A DNA stretch of 36,169 nucleotides, from positions 1 to 36,169 of the forward strand of contig WELB01000295.1 of assembly GCA_009602725.1 (NCBI GenBank), written 5' to 3'. Below the pieces are notes generated by a model, which saw nothing but the letters and a program-made list of their open reading frames with translations, made no database searches and was not told the origin of the DNA. Shown one piece after another: positions 21,862-32,640 of this stretch; position 1 is the first letter of the stretch, and each line of letters starts with the position of its first letter. The position numbers and the translations under genes are program-made. Source of the stretch: Spirogloea muscicola (taxonomy: Eukaryota > Streptophyta > Zygnematophyceae > Spirogloeales > Spirogloeaceae).

Positions 21862-23761
21862 TTACAAGTCATCTAGCATGTCCTCATCAATAGGGTCCTT
21901 CTCGTCAAATAGTTGATAGACGGACTTCAGGAGCAAGGGCCTGCACTTGTACAATAAGCACAGGTAGACTCCTAGGGCAGCCATTTCCTGGCTAAAAAAG
22001 CAAGTCCACGCAAAGGAGTATGGCACCGAAATTGCAATGTACTGCACCAGAGCTGTTGTGACAACGGCTAATATAATCAAGGAGGCAAGGAAACCCCGAA
22101 TAGGGTCATCGTCCTCCTCCTCCATCCAATTAGCCCACTGCTGCTTCTTGTGCCGGAAGCAGAAGTGCTTCAAAATCCATGAGAGGGCGTAGGATATAAC
22201 CATCAGGATGAGCAAGCACCAGCACACGTCTGCGAGCGTGTCAATGCTCCACAGGCTCCACTTGAAGGCGAGGAACTGGTCTCGCCATTGCAACCCCAGC
22301 GGTGGGTGAAGGAGCGAGCTCTTTACCCGCTTCACAGTGAGCACTGCTAGGAGGCCGACCACTGCCCACGGAAGCACCAGCCTTTCCAGCGCGGACAGGT
22401 AGGGGTCGAACCTGTTGACGAGGAGCACTATCGCGAGGAGCTGTAGAGCCTTCTGTACACCCAGCAGAGCCCAGTTGACAATCTGCCAGGGGCCGGCGGT
22501 ACCCTTGGTCTGCACCATGGCATAGAGGACGGCGTAGGAGACCATGAGGAGTCCCGTCGAACAGAGGAGGCAGGACAGTACGACCTGCAGCCCGTGCGGG
22601 CTCGCCGGCTGGCTCCACAGCTTCCGCACTCTCCACGACCAAACGGCGCTCGCTATGAGGAAGACAGCGGCCACAGCAATGTACACATATTTCAACGGCG
22701 CCATGCCATCTGAGAGGTAGTCAAGAGGGCCTGTCGGGTCTTGGTTGTAGAAGGTGGCAGCGATGTCTGGGATGGTGACAAGGTGGGAGGCTTCGCAGTT
22801 GGCAAAGTAGAGGTAATATTCGTCTGGCTCCAGAATCTGTCATGCATGCACAAGAGATGGCCTGTCAAAGAATGCGGAAATGTGGAACAATTATGATATG
22901 GCGTGTGCCACCAATGACTGTCTTCGCCCTCGTATTTTGGGCCTTAAATCCTGAACCCGGACTCCTGACAATAACACCATAAGAATGCTGTACGCAATAT
23001 GTGTCAAGGAGCTTCTGGAGCTATTTCTGCATATACAATTCTGTGGAGCAGGCGGCGAGTAGAGGAGCATCCAGCATTTGCTCTTCATGTAGTCATCTGT
23101 CTACGTGACATGTACTGTGCAGCTCAGCTCAACCTGTGCAGCTCGCTGCACACTTGCCTAGCGCACGGCTACTGAGCACCAAACCTACGCATTGCCGTCG
23201 TTATCTAGCCAAAACCTGGTCCTTGTGCATGTGTATGCTAAGGCTCATCTAAACCTGGTCTTCCTGAGAATGTGTGCGAGCCCCCAGACACTACGGAGGC
23301 TCGTCGCTTGCAGGAACGCAGCCGAGAGCAGAGAGACCGATGCCAGATGCTGAGGGTAAGCAGGTTATGCAGATGGCCAGCCACTCACCTGCTTGAAGTA
23401 ATGGTAAGCAAGGCTGGGGTCGACAACGTCGCGCAGCGTGAAGAGGCGGCTGACATTGGCGCTGGCGAGCACACAGGGTGCCGCCGACGAGTTGCCGCCG
23501 CCGCCGCCGCCGTCGCTGCCGCAGTGGAGCTTGAGGGCGACGGGGGGCCGGGCGAGGAGGAAGCCCATGGCGGCGAGGTCCGGCGGCGCGGCGCGGGCGG
23601 CGTCCGAGTGCACGGCGAAGCCGCGCGTGAGGTTGAGGTCCAGCACGCCGTTTGCGCGGAAGGCGAAGACGTGCAGGAGGCGCAGGCAGGCCGTCGTCGT
23701 CTCCAGCGCCAGCGTCGCGCGCTCGCCCGCCGCGGGCCGCGGCGCCGCCGCCAGCAGCGCC
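21862..23761 (-). CDS. GOST-type seven-transmembrane protein (GPR107/TMEM87-like), 5' partial
   Basis: Exon 22836-21862 (325 codons including stop) follows exon >23761-23389 via CAG|GTGAGT and CAG|ATT. The 5' exon encodes a lumenal domain: LHVFAFRANGVLDLNLTR, AAMGFLLARP, an NVSRLFTLRDV block and a Gly run. The 3' exon completes it with EPDEYYLYFANCEASHLV, then seven hydrophobic helices from KYVYIAVAAVFLIASAVW on, and an acidic cytosolic tail ending DEDMLDDL. The lumenal beta-domain followed by seven helices defines the GOST group (GPR107/108, TMEM87, plant candidate GPCRs), which sit mainly in Golgi/endosomal membranes and act in trafficking. Two N-x-S/T sites (NLT, NVS) are present. The signal peptide lies in the N gap. 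Assignment to a GOST subgroup is not possible by eye. Confidence 0.85.
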
Positions 23762-24554
23762 NNNNNNNNNNNNNNNNNNNNNNNNNNNNNNNNNNNNNNN
23801 NNNNNNNNNNNNNNNNNNNNNNNNNNNNNNNNNNNNNNNNNNNNNNNNNNNNNNNNNNNNNNNNNNNNNNNNNNNNNNNNNNNNNNNNNNNNNNNNNNNN
23901 NNNNNNNNNNNNNNNNNNNNNNNNNNNNNNNNNNNNNNNNNNNNNNNNNNNNNNNNNNNNNNNNNNNNNNNNNNNNNNNNNNNNNNNNNNNNNNNNNNNN
24001 NNNNNNNNNNNNNNNNNNNNNNNNNNNNNNNNNNNNNNNNNNNNNNNNNNNNNNNNNNNNNNNNNNNNNNNNNNNNNNNNNNNNNNNNNNNNNNNNNNNN
24101 NNNNNNNNNNNNNNNNNNNNNNNNNNNNNNNNNNNNNNNNNNNNNNNNNNNNNNNNNNNNNNNNNNNNNNNNNNNNNNNNNNNNNNNNNNNNNNNNNNNN
24201 NNNNNNNNNNNNNNNNNNNNNNNNNNNNNNNNNNNNNNNNNNNNNNNNNNNNNNNNNNNNNNNNNNNNNNNNNNNNNNNNNNNNNNNNNNNNNNNNNNNN
24301 NNNNNNNNNNNNNNNNNNNNNNNNNNNNNNNNNNNNNNNNNNNNNNNNNNNNNNNNNNNNNNNNNNNNNNNNNNNNNNNNNNNNNNNNNNNNNNNNNNNN
24401 NNNNNNNNNNNNNNNNNNNNNNNNNNNNNNNNNNNNNNNNNNNNNNNNNNNNNNNNNNNNNNNNNNNNNNNNNNNNNNNNNNNNNNNNNNNNNNNNNNNN
24501 NNNNNNNNNNNNNNNNNNNNNNNNNNNNNNNNNNNNNNNNNNNNNNNNNNNNNN
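23762..24554. other. 793-base assembly gap
   Basis: A run of N flanked by very GC-rich sequence on both sides. It separates the 5' ends of the minus-strand receptor gene and the plus-strand aladin gene, so it hides both start codons and the shared upstream region. Confidence 0.99.
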
Positions 24555-24564
24555 CGCGGGGGCT

Positions 24565-27500
24565 GCGCTCGACGGCGCAGCAGCTGCTCGGGTGGCTGCG
24601 GGCCGCCGCCTCTCGAGTCGCGCCGGCGGCGTCGCTCGGCGGCCAGGTCGGTGGCCCTCCCAGCTGTGCGCCGGCTGCCGGCTCGTCATCTGCGCTGACG
24701 GCCAGCCTCCACTTAAACCCAAACCCTTAACCCTCAAACTTAAATCCCTAAACCCTGACCACTAACCCCAAATTCCACACCCTCAAACCAGAACGCACCT
24801 CCAGAGTGGACGTGGTGGCTGGCTGAGCTGCCGCTTGCAATCGCATAGCTACCCTTGCACGACCTCCTACACTGCGACAGCTCACATGTGATTGATTGTC
24901 GTTCTTGTGTTGATTGCATGTCAGGATCATCCCTTTCTTCACTTGAACTGGTGAAGGCTCGTCTGGCACGTCCTTCTCACAACTCGTATCCTGGTTCATC
25001 TGTTGAGCAGGACAGCTTCCGGAGGCAGACGGTCAGCTGCCACTGGAGACGGCAGAGGCTTGCTGTTGTTGACGCCCGTGACCGCGTGCTCCTGTACGAT
25101 CTTGATGACCAAGGTACCGCTCCACATAATGCATTGCATTACCATTACCATCTCCGTAAAGCTCGGAGGCTTAGGAGCTTGCATGGAGATTGACATGATA
25201 TCATGGGCTTTCTGCCTAAGTTTCTATCTTGGCCAATTTATTTTATCCAGACAAGGCTGCGCAGCCATCTGTGCTGGGTCATGAGTTCCAGCGCCAAGTG
25301 GCTGCAGTTGCTTGGAGGCCTCGTGCTGGTCAATCTTTAGCAGCAGCCTGCCGGTATGTTGGTGAGCTTGCTAGGCACCTCAAGTGGCCGGTTATGAAGA
25401 ATAGTGGAGTTGCACTGCATCAGTAATCGCTTGTGCTATCCAATTCATTGCATCTGGAGGTCTTTGGGCGTCAAGATGCGACACTTATGCTGGCTCTCTC
25501 AGATGCCCTCCAATGACTGTAATCGAAGTCATTGCCCGGTAAGTCATAATGACATTATGGTAAGTACATTGATGTGCAGGTCAGGGATATGCCTGTGGGT
25601 GGTCTCTGGAAGAGGGCAGGTGACCGCCGGGCACTGGGGCAGGGCCAAACATGGCACTGGCCTGCTCGCAGACGCAAAGATGACCTTTCTGAAGTCAGAG
25701 AGCGCCACGCCTGTCACGTCACTGACCTGGAGCCCTTGCGGACAATATCCAAAGCCCCAATACTGACCTTGCATCTCAATCGCTTGGTAGCTACGACTTT
25801 GCCAGCATCGTGATCGGGACATGTGGAAATTACACGTAATAACGTCATATACTTAACAGCTGTGTACAGTACTACTTTGTGTAAGAAGTGAGGTTACTAG
25901 AGCAGGTGTGATGCTGCATGATGGCGAAATCAATTTTGTATAGAGCTTCCTCTGATATCAGGGCTTGTCACAAGCCACTGAGGAAGGACCTACTGGCAGC
26001 TTGTCCTTAACGAATCTCCACTTACCTTGCTTCAGCTTCAACAAGCAGTCCCACATTTATCGTGTGGGACGTAGCTACTGGTGAGCAGTTGGCTTTCTCT
26101 GAGCTCTGCTCAGTGGTCTCGCAATAACTGCACTGGCTGCAAGATGCTTGGACTGCAAACGTTAAGACACATAGACTGCAATTTGTTGAGCTAGGTTGAT
26201 GGCACCAGAGTGCACCCAAGCTTACATAGCACTAACAGCACTTTGAGTTCCTTCATATTTGTAGCTAGTGATCCTGTAGACAGTCTTACGCCCATATTGT
26301 TGTTGTGAAGGTTCTGGGGAGCCCTTGCGGAGAGGGTTTGCTGGTGTTTCGCTGGTGGAGTGGTCTCCCTCAGGAAACTACTTGTTCTCAGCTCATACGT
26401 AAGCATCATAGTCATACGAACAGATGTGACTCCGCCTAGTCAACTTCAGATTTCTTGCGTGCAACGCACTTGTTGTTCCCTGCTCAGACCACACTAGTTT
26501 TGCTATTCCTGGTTGCGTAAGAGCACTGTAATGGGTTGGTTGTATCCAGGGATGCTACTTTCCACATATGGGAGACCACAACGTGGACGTCAGAGCTGTG
26601 GTCTTCCGTCCACGGCAATGTTGTTGTGAGAGAGCTTCTCTACAAGCTTCGTCTATCCACAGGAGCTGCACATTGGTCATAGACTATCTGTATTTTGATG
26701 CATACTGATGTGCTTGTTGTTGCACTGAGAAGACCTTGCCTTTGCAATCTCGTATTGGGCAGAGTGCAAGGTGGAGCTCCAGTGGCAAAGTGATCTTGGT
26801 TGCATTTGAAAGTGCAACAACGCTGGCTGCTATCCATCTGGCAGGACAGCCACCCTCCTTAGGTGACAGATGCAGATGCTCATCTGTGAAATGTCAAGAT
26901 TTTTGCAATGGCAGTGGCTCCCCAAGAAGCAATAATCCAATGAAGCCTCCGGAGTGCATATCGAGGAGATCGCGATCGTGGTTAATTTGACCTGTGTTTC
27001 TTTCTTAGTCTGTGAAAATGTCATATAGTATGAAGCCATCCTTTCAGCTTATGACTAAGATGGTGTTTTGCTTCATACGTCATTTGCTAGATGCAACCCT
27101 CATCCCTGTTGACCTACCGGAGCTTGACGCCGTGGCGGGACCTGCTGCCTCTGCTCATCAGTATGTACATCACCTGTCTCATGCATATACATAGCAACAT
27201 AGCACAAACATGCAGTCTTGATCGAGTTGGTTGTGTTGAACTGCAGAATTATACTAAGTCTCCGGTGCTGTCTGCAGGGTCGGCATTGAACGCATGGTCT
27301 GGGACTCGACAGGGCAGCGGCTGGCCGTAAATGCAAGGACTGGTGATGCCTCCACTGACGGCCTGATTGCCATCTACGACACGCGTACTGCTCCTATTGT
27401 ATCAGTGTCCTTCATGTAAGGACTTGGACTCATTACGTCACTTGGATCAGTAACCTCGATTCTGCCTTCTAGAATGCATCCACCTATAAGGACAGCGTCA

Positions 27501-27836
27501 TAGAGTATATACTTCTGTCCATCACAACTTGTTGCTTTGTTGCAGAGGCTTTTTGAGAGGACATGATCCTAATGCAAAGCCCATCTCCTTTGCCTTCTTC
27601 GAGAAGATACGTTGGGGAGCTTTACTGGCAGTGGTAAGCTGCAGAAATTGCTAAGTCTGTGGTGTTTCTGCCATATACTTGATCTACCCTTCCCATTAAT
27701 GCAGCAATGCATAAATTGTACCAAGCAAATCGTGCGTGCTGCCAATCTCTGTCCAATTTGATGCTCTCCTCCTTTACTGCAGCATTGGAGCACTGGCCGT
27801 TGTTGCTTCTATCCGCTCCTTTTTGGAACTTCTTGA
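24565..27836 (+). CDS. AAAS: Aladin, WD-repeat nucleoporin (AAAS/ALADIN), 5' partial
   Basis: Solid exons: 25011-25113, 25251-25353, 25580-25744, 26022-26080, 26311-26398, 26550-26622, 26763-26862, 27091-27160, 27278-27415, 27546-27633, 27783-27836; all in phase, 346 residues to the TGA. Aladin is a scaffold nucleoporin that folds as a WD40 beta-propeller. Blade signatures: VAAVAWRPRAGQSLAAACRS, GICLW, VTSLTWSPCGHYLASAS, FIVWDVATG, LVEWSPSGNYLFSA, TFHIWETTTWTSELWSS and, after a linker, MVWDSTGQRLAV. The C-terminus HWSTGRCCFYPLLFGTS resembles plant aladin ends. An upstream GC-rich exon (24565 to about 24645, reading LRSTAQQLLGWLRAAASR before GTCGGT) and a small exon near 24925-24950 are probable; the start is in the gap. 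The intron after 25744 has AT-AC ends; the others are GT-AG. Confidence 0.93.
24712..24790 (+). repeat. Degenerate telomere-like tract (CCCTAAA sense) in aladin 5' intron
   Basis: Imperfect units AAACCC, AACCCTTAACCCTCAAA and CCCTAAACCCTGACC run over about 80 bases, just after the putative GC-rich first exon of aladin. The orientation relative to transcription is the same as in the 11686-11745 tract. Confidence 0.75.
25745..26021 (+). other. U12-type AT-AC intron of aladin
   Basis: The intron starts ATATCC at 25745 and ends CTCCAC at 26021. TCCTTAAC at 26004-26011 matches the U12 branch-site consensus, its second A being 11 bases from the 3' end. Removing exactly this segment joins CA|T and gives SPCGHYLASAS, continuing the WD repeat in frame. 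No GT donor lies nearby. Confidence 0.85.
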
Positions 27837-28439
27837 CTCCATACGATAGTTGACAGTCTACGTACAGATCCTGCTGGAAGTTGCTTCGCCTGTCTTCCGA
27901 GCTCTGACACATCAAATTAGAGACATCTGCTGAAGTATCCTTCCATGCATAGACTTTTGTCTATTCTGTCGCAAGACCTTGGTTCACTGAGGATGCTTTG
28001 CACAGACAGCTTGCGTGAGGCATCTAGGACAGAGAAGCAGATTTGCCTTGCAGGGAGAGAGGCCGCTACGACCTAAGAGTCTCGATCTGTCATCAACGTG
28101 AGCAAATCTTTGTGCAAGCTCTGTGTCAAAAAGGGCAGCCAGCGGAAGCTTGGGTGACTAAGTACCTGCAAGGAAGACTTGTGCAGTCACTACCAACACT
28201 GGAACCCCACAGACGTGGTTCCTCTTTCTGGCCCCTTGAATTGCCGATCATTCTTTGTCTGAGTGGCCAATCACAGCCATCGCCTATCATTGGAAGAGTC
28301 TATTTTCTTTTGGAGGGGACCGTGGTTGCGGATGGCCAGCTCAAGTTGGTAGCAAGACAAGGGGGAGTCTATAAGACAGTCACGGAAGGCCAGATGGCAT
28401 GCCTCTGTCGTGCTGGGTTGTCGTCAGAACAGGCGGGCT
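27837..28439. other. Intergenic; 3' flank of aladin
   Basis: No gene is recognised. A diverged tail-hairpin unit (GTGGCCAATCACAGCCATCG) near 28262 announces the repeat block that follows. Confidence 0.5.
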
Positions 28440-28532
28440 CAATGCCTAGTGTCCCTCTGCTCCTTGTACGGTCCTTTGGGCTGGCCTCTCACAGCCATTG
28501 CCTTCCATTGGAAGAGCTGTTTCTCTCTGTAC
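28440..28532 (+). repeat. Tail-hairpin repeat upstream of a retroelement copy
   Basis: TTTGGGCTGGCCTCTCACA then GCCATTGCC near 28468 matches the units near 20890 and 29236. It directly precedes the retroelement coding sequence, suggesting head-to-tail arrangement of two copies. Confidence 0.6.
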
Positions 28533-29240
28533 ATTCCTTTTCTCAAAGACGCAATGTATGGCTTGGTGCGCGAGGCAGGTTATCATGCGGCCATGGAGGT
28601 GCCGGGCATCATGCCGGTACTCCAGAAGCGTGGCAGGCCTTACGTCAGGCGTCTGGATGTGGTGGCCACCCCCCGGAGTGGTGGGCCTCGTCTTCTCCTC
28701 GACGTCGTCCTCATCGACGCCTTCCAACCAGGGGCACCCACACCGACTGTGCCAGGTTGGGCGACACATCATGCGGAGAGGAAGAAGGAGAGACACTATA
28801 ACGACCACCCCCGGGGCGACCACTTCTTCCCATGCGCCATGGACATCTACGGCGGCTATGGAACGAAGTGGTCTGCCCTCCTCCATCGCCTGGCACTGCA
28901 TGTTGATGCCCGCCGACGTAGTCGGGCGGGTAGCTTAGGCCATTCTAGCGTCCTGCAAGCCATCGTTGCATGTTATAGGATGAGGCTATCATTGAGTCTG
29001 CAGCGCTCCCAAGCACTCGCGATTCACCAGCGTGCTGGTCGTGCATTAACCCAGGCTAATGGCTTCCGTGGAGGTGGTTCGGCTCCTCAGTATAGCTTGT
29101 CAGATATGCATGTGCTTACTCGGGGATATTAGCGTCCCCCTTAGCCAGCTCAATACCCAGTTTACAAGACATTTGTTAAGGCTAGTATTGGCCTCCCTTT
29201 CAATTTCATGCGCATCGTGCGCCTTCTCTCTTTCTAAGCT
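28533..29240 (+). mobile_element. Retroelement C-terminus with restriction-like endonuclease domain, plus 3' tail
   Basis: The frame ending with TAG at 29130-29132 gives about 200 residues, the longest copy here. It reads KRGRPYVRRLDVVATPRSGG, then PRLLLDVVLIDAFQPGAP, HHAERKKERHYND, FFPCAMDIYGGYGTKWSALL, YRMRLSLSLQRSQALAIHQR and ends SDMHVLTRGY. The D...DV...AE-x2-K-x3-Y layout followed by a F-P-A-E/D-x-x-G block resembles the C-terminal PD-(D/E)XK restriction-like endonuclease of some non-LTR retroelements. No reverse transcriptase is present, so it is 5'-truncated. 29133-29240 is the 3' tail, ending in CTCTCACAGCC. Confidence 0.75.
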
Positions 29241-29270
29241 GGCCTCTCACAGCCATCGCCTCGCCCACTA

Positions 29271-29411
29271 CTGGCAGCGACTTTCTCTGTCTCTGCTCCT
29301 TTGCATCCAAGAATCTGTACCATAACTGTAATCTCATACCCCCTCATTTATTACATCATACAGATTCTTGGATGCAGAGGAGCAGAGGAGCAGAGAGAAA
29401 AGTCGCTTCCA
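29271..29411. repeat. Near-perfect inverted repeat (about 50-base arms)
   Basis: The arm 29271-29319 (CTGGCAGCGACTTTCTC...) is repeated inverted at 29359-29411 (...AAAAGTCGCTTCCAG), with few mismatches, one GAGGAGCA duplication and a loop of about 39 bases. It could form a cruciform or RNA hairpin. It lies just after a retroelement tail and 310 bases upstream of the LRR gene start. Confidence 0.85.
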
Positions 29412-29723
29412 GTTATGACCAGCTATGCTTGGTGTTATGGTACACCTTAACCCACTTGGGCGTCGCTGAAAGGCAGCTTCCCATCTCGCGGCAGTCCATT
29501 CTAAAGCCAACACAGCAGCACCATCTGCCACTCCGACACAGTGACGGGACCGTCGGCTGCGTCGCAGCCACCCCGACGCTCGCGGCGCTCCGCGCGGGCC
29601 AGCAGGTCCATGCCCGTCGCAGCGAAGGCAGAGATGGCGAGGCAGGGCGCCTGCGCAGCGGCAGCCTGCCCTCCGCGGCGCAGGCCGAGCCGGCCGGCGG
29701 CCGCCGAAGGGCCGTGACGTGAC

Positions 29724-32094
29724 ATGCGGGAGGTCCCAACGCTCGCGCGCCTGGCCATGGCCGCCGTCGCGGCGTCGCTGGCCCGGCAGCCCCCGCGGCG
29801 CCTGCGGCAGCTGCCGCTGGAGGTCGCCGAGGAGCTCCACCGCCTCTTCCTGCGGGACGCCGGCCTGGCGGAGCTCCGCGCCTTTGCCGCGGCCTTCTGG
29901 CGGCCCCGGGAGCTGGCGCTGTCCAGTGAGCTTGCTCTACAGCAACCTGCGCTTGCACCCATCACACCTGTCAAATTGTACTTAGCCGCCAGTCAGGGGA
30001 GCCTAGCAGCATAGAGCTTCAGCGGTCAGCTGGCTAAGTAGCTGGACTCCACACTTCTGACCATGCAGATTGCAAGGTCTGCTGTGAGGCTTGGTGGCCG
30101 TAGAAGGTCTTGACCGTCTGAAGTCGCCGTGCCAGCGGTCTATGTGGTGGCCGCATGGCAGAGGTGCAGGGCATGAGCGGCCTTAGGCTACACGGCTTGG
30201 CCATCTTCTCAGGTGCTCATTATAGTCTTAAAAGAAATCTCTTTGCTCCTCGCCACAGCTGCAGTTGCTAGGCGGACCGATCTGAGAATGCAATGCTTCT
30301 GAAGGCCACTGCAATGTCTACTAGCCTTGTCATGCCTTTCCATGCCATGTGTTGCCTTGCCCTTTGCCAAGCTAGCTCCTGGTGTCACCCAAACAGACTT
30401 GTCGCGATGCAGATTCTTTGATGAGGCTGGACCTGAGCAACTGCGCTTGGCTGGAGGACCTTGCGCCCATTGCTGGTACAATTGCTGCTCACTGGATCAG
30501 TAGTTGCAGTGTCGGCGCATGCGACACGCAGCCACTGTTTCACTTTGCTGTTATATGTGAATTTGAATGACGTGCCCAAGCCAGTGTAGCCATTCCATGC
30601 CTTTTCTGGCATTCACTGCTTCTGCCATACATTCTGATATTCATCCCCACTCTGTTCTTCTTATGCACCTTCGTGGCAGCTCTCAGAGCCTTAAAGTGCT
30701 TGAGAATACGTAGCTGCAGCAACGTGCGAGGCAGTCAGCTGGAGTATGTGGCAGGCAAGAGGCCCTGAGAAGTCTCTGTATGCTGCAAGGCATGGGGTAT
30801 CACACTCAATAAGCCTCTCAGCAAGCATCATGCAGAGGTCTTGCTGCTCCCAGCGACCAATAACTCAAGGCTTTGCCTCATGCAGCTCTTCCCAAGTTGA
30901 GGTGCCTGGACCTGGAGAATGCAGTACAAGTCGATGAAGCAAGTGCCATACGCTTCCTTCCTGGTACTCCGCTTTCCTGTCTTGCAGCATACGAGGTTCT
31001 TGTTTCCAGTACATTCCAGTAGTACATTCCAGTTTCAAGTACCATGATGACAAAGTCCAGTCTTCTCATCACAGGAATGTCGTCTCTCATCGCGCTGAAT
31101 GCATCTGGGACAACCACTGGTACCACATTCATTGAGTTTGCAACATACGGCTTGCGACTGAGGATGTGGCAGTATGAACAAGGCAAGGCAAGCCGCAGGA
31201 GCATATCTTGTGTTGGCTATACCAGCTTTAATTTACTATGTCATGCTGTATGTAGGTTCTCCCATACATATGCATCCTCTTATATGAGTCTTGCAAGAAG
31301 GCAGCCTTCAAAGAAAGAGAGTCGCTTTTGTTATCAAAGGTGATGCTGTATACTGAGGTCTGGCTCATCTGCTGTTTTCTTATTCTTAGTAGCTGCACTC
31401 TCAGGAACTGGCTGAGAGCAACTGGCCACTATGCAAGTTGGAGTATCTTAGCCTGGCGAGAGCGCCTGTCTACCCTTCATCAGTCTCTCATTTCCTTGGT
31501 AAGCGTGCAGCCTGCTTCTTGACTGTTCAGTGCTTCAAAGGGGGGCTTTGTTGCACTGCTGTACCAGGGAACAAGCAACTACTAACCAACATTGGAGTCA
31601 TGCTCATTGCAGCTCTTAAGAATCTGGTACTCTTGGATGTGCGCCAGACTGAGGTGACTGGACGAGCTCTGCAGCCACTACGAGGTGAGCTTGGCCACAC
31701 AGGGAAATGCGTGTATATGGCCACACAGCTTGGCCACACAGAGATCGTCATGACAGTTGTGCCAACAGTTGTGATTTATGCACAAGGCAGAAGCTTGCAA
31801 GCGCAGTGAGCACACTTGGAGGTCTGCATGTACACGAAATTGATGTGCAAGTTGTCAATTATTGCTGTGCTCCTCTTCGGACTGGCAGCATTACTGAACC
31901 TAGTCGCGATTCCCAACAACGCGAAGCTGTTGGCTAGGTCGAGTGCTGTCCTCATGTCCCATCTTCAAGGAGCGTGCGGGTGCACGGCCCTGGGCTGGGC
32001 GAGTGCCAGACTGATGGATAACAGTGAGCGGAAGCAAGCGAATGCGCAGTCGAGCGGATGGGTAAGCACTTGGGAGCAACAAGGAGCTGAGTAG
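29724..32094 (+). CDS. Leucine-rich-repeat (RNI-like) protein, 3' part incompletely modelled
   Basis: Exons that join in phase: 29724-29925, 30413-30475, 30680-30754, 30886-30963, 31075-31119. Later exons with clear repeats are about 31412-31498 and 31613-31684, then probably 31810-31850 and beyond. The N-terminus (LRQLPLEVAEELHRLFL) resembles the helical cap before LRRs in F-box/RNI-like plant proteins. Repeats include LMRLDLSNCAWLEDLAPIA, LRALKCLRIRSCSNV, LPKLRCLDLENA, MSSLIALNASGT, KLEYLSLARAPVY and LKNLVLLDVRQTEVTG. Partner binding is inferred from the fold only. Intron 3 uses a GC donor (GCAG|GCAAGA at 30755). Phase between 31119 and 31412 does not close, so a small exon is missing from this model. 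The stop is uncertain; 32094 is the end of the last in-frame possibility. Confidence 0.7.
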
Positions 32095-32459
32095 ATACTC
32101 ATGCATGGAGCAACTTTGCTGCTCTAAGTTGCAAGGTTGTCCACATTGTGGGCATGATTTCCATATCTGCAGCATAGGAGGTAAAGCTCCACCATACTGG
32201 AGCCTTGCCGCACATTTTTTTGCCCGTCTTATCAAGGAGGCGCAATGACGAATTATGGCGTCCAGCAAGTCTGCATGAGCAGCAGTTGTTCCCCCAGCAG
32301 ACCTTCCAAGCTAATGTCTCTATTACTTGGCGTGGTGGTCGTCTTAAAATGAGGCGCTCTCAAAGTTGTGGCAAGACCAGATAGCAAGAACTGCAGGCAA
32401 GGCGTGTGCACTTTGTCTGGAAGATACATTGCATGTCTCAGAATGCAGATTTTGATAGC
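32095..32459. other. Intergenic; nothing recognised
   Basis: Minus-strand frames contain a CPQCGQPC pattern near 32150, but no continuing domain is visible. Confidence 0.4.
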
Positions 32460-32640
32460 TTGGCAGCGCTCAAGCTTTGAGTATGCATCAGCGTGCTGGG
32501 CGCGTGCTTTAAGCCAGGGCACTGGCTTCTGTGGCGGAGTTTCCGGCAGAGCTCCGGCTCTCCAACTTAGCTTGTCAAATTGGGATGTACTCACTCGTGG
32601 GTACTGAAATCTCTGTTGTGCAATATCCCGTCGGTGCTTA
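32460..32640 (+). mobile_element. Diverged retroelement C-terminal fragment
   Basis: CAGCGCTCAAGCTTTGAGTA and following bases align with the LQRSQALAIHQRAGRAL region of the 29132 copy. A frame shift separates it from the final frame, which ends LSLSNWDVLTRGY with TGA at 32605-32607. It is an old, broken copy of about 50 codons. Confidence 0.7.

Noticed and set aside
23272-24765. Very long open frames across the gap on both strands
   Set aside because: Most of their length is N; they are artefacts of reading through the gap.
25775-25830. Coding-looking YDFASIVIGT stretch in the aladin intron
   Set aside because: It has no usable splice sites and the AT-AC join restores the WD repeat without it, so it is intron sequence.
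29413-29985. Long minus-strand frames over the first exon of the LRR gene
   Set aside because: They are shadows of a GC-rich plus-strand exon. The plus-strand frame splices into clear leucine-rich repeats.
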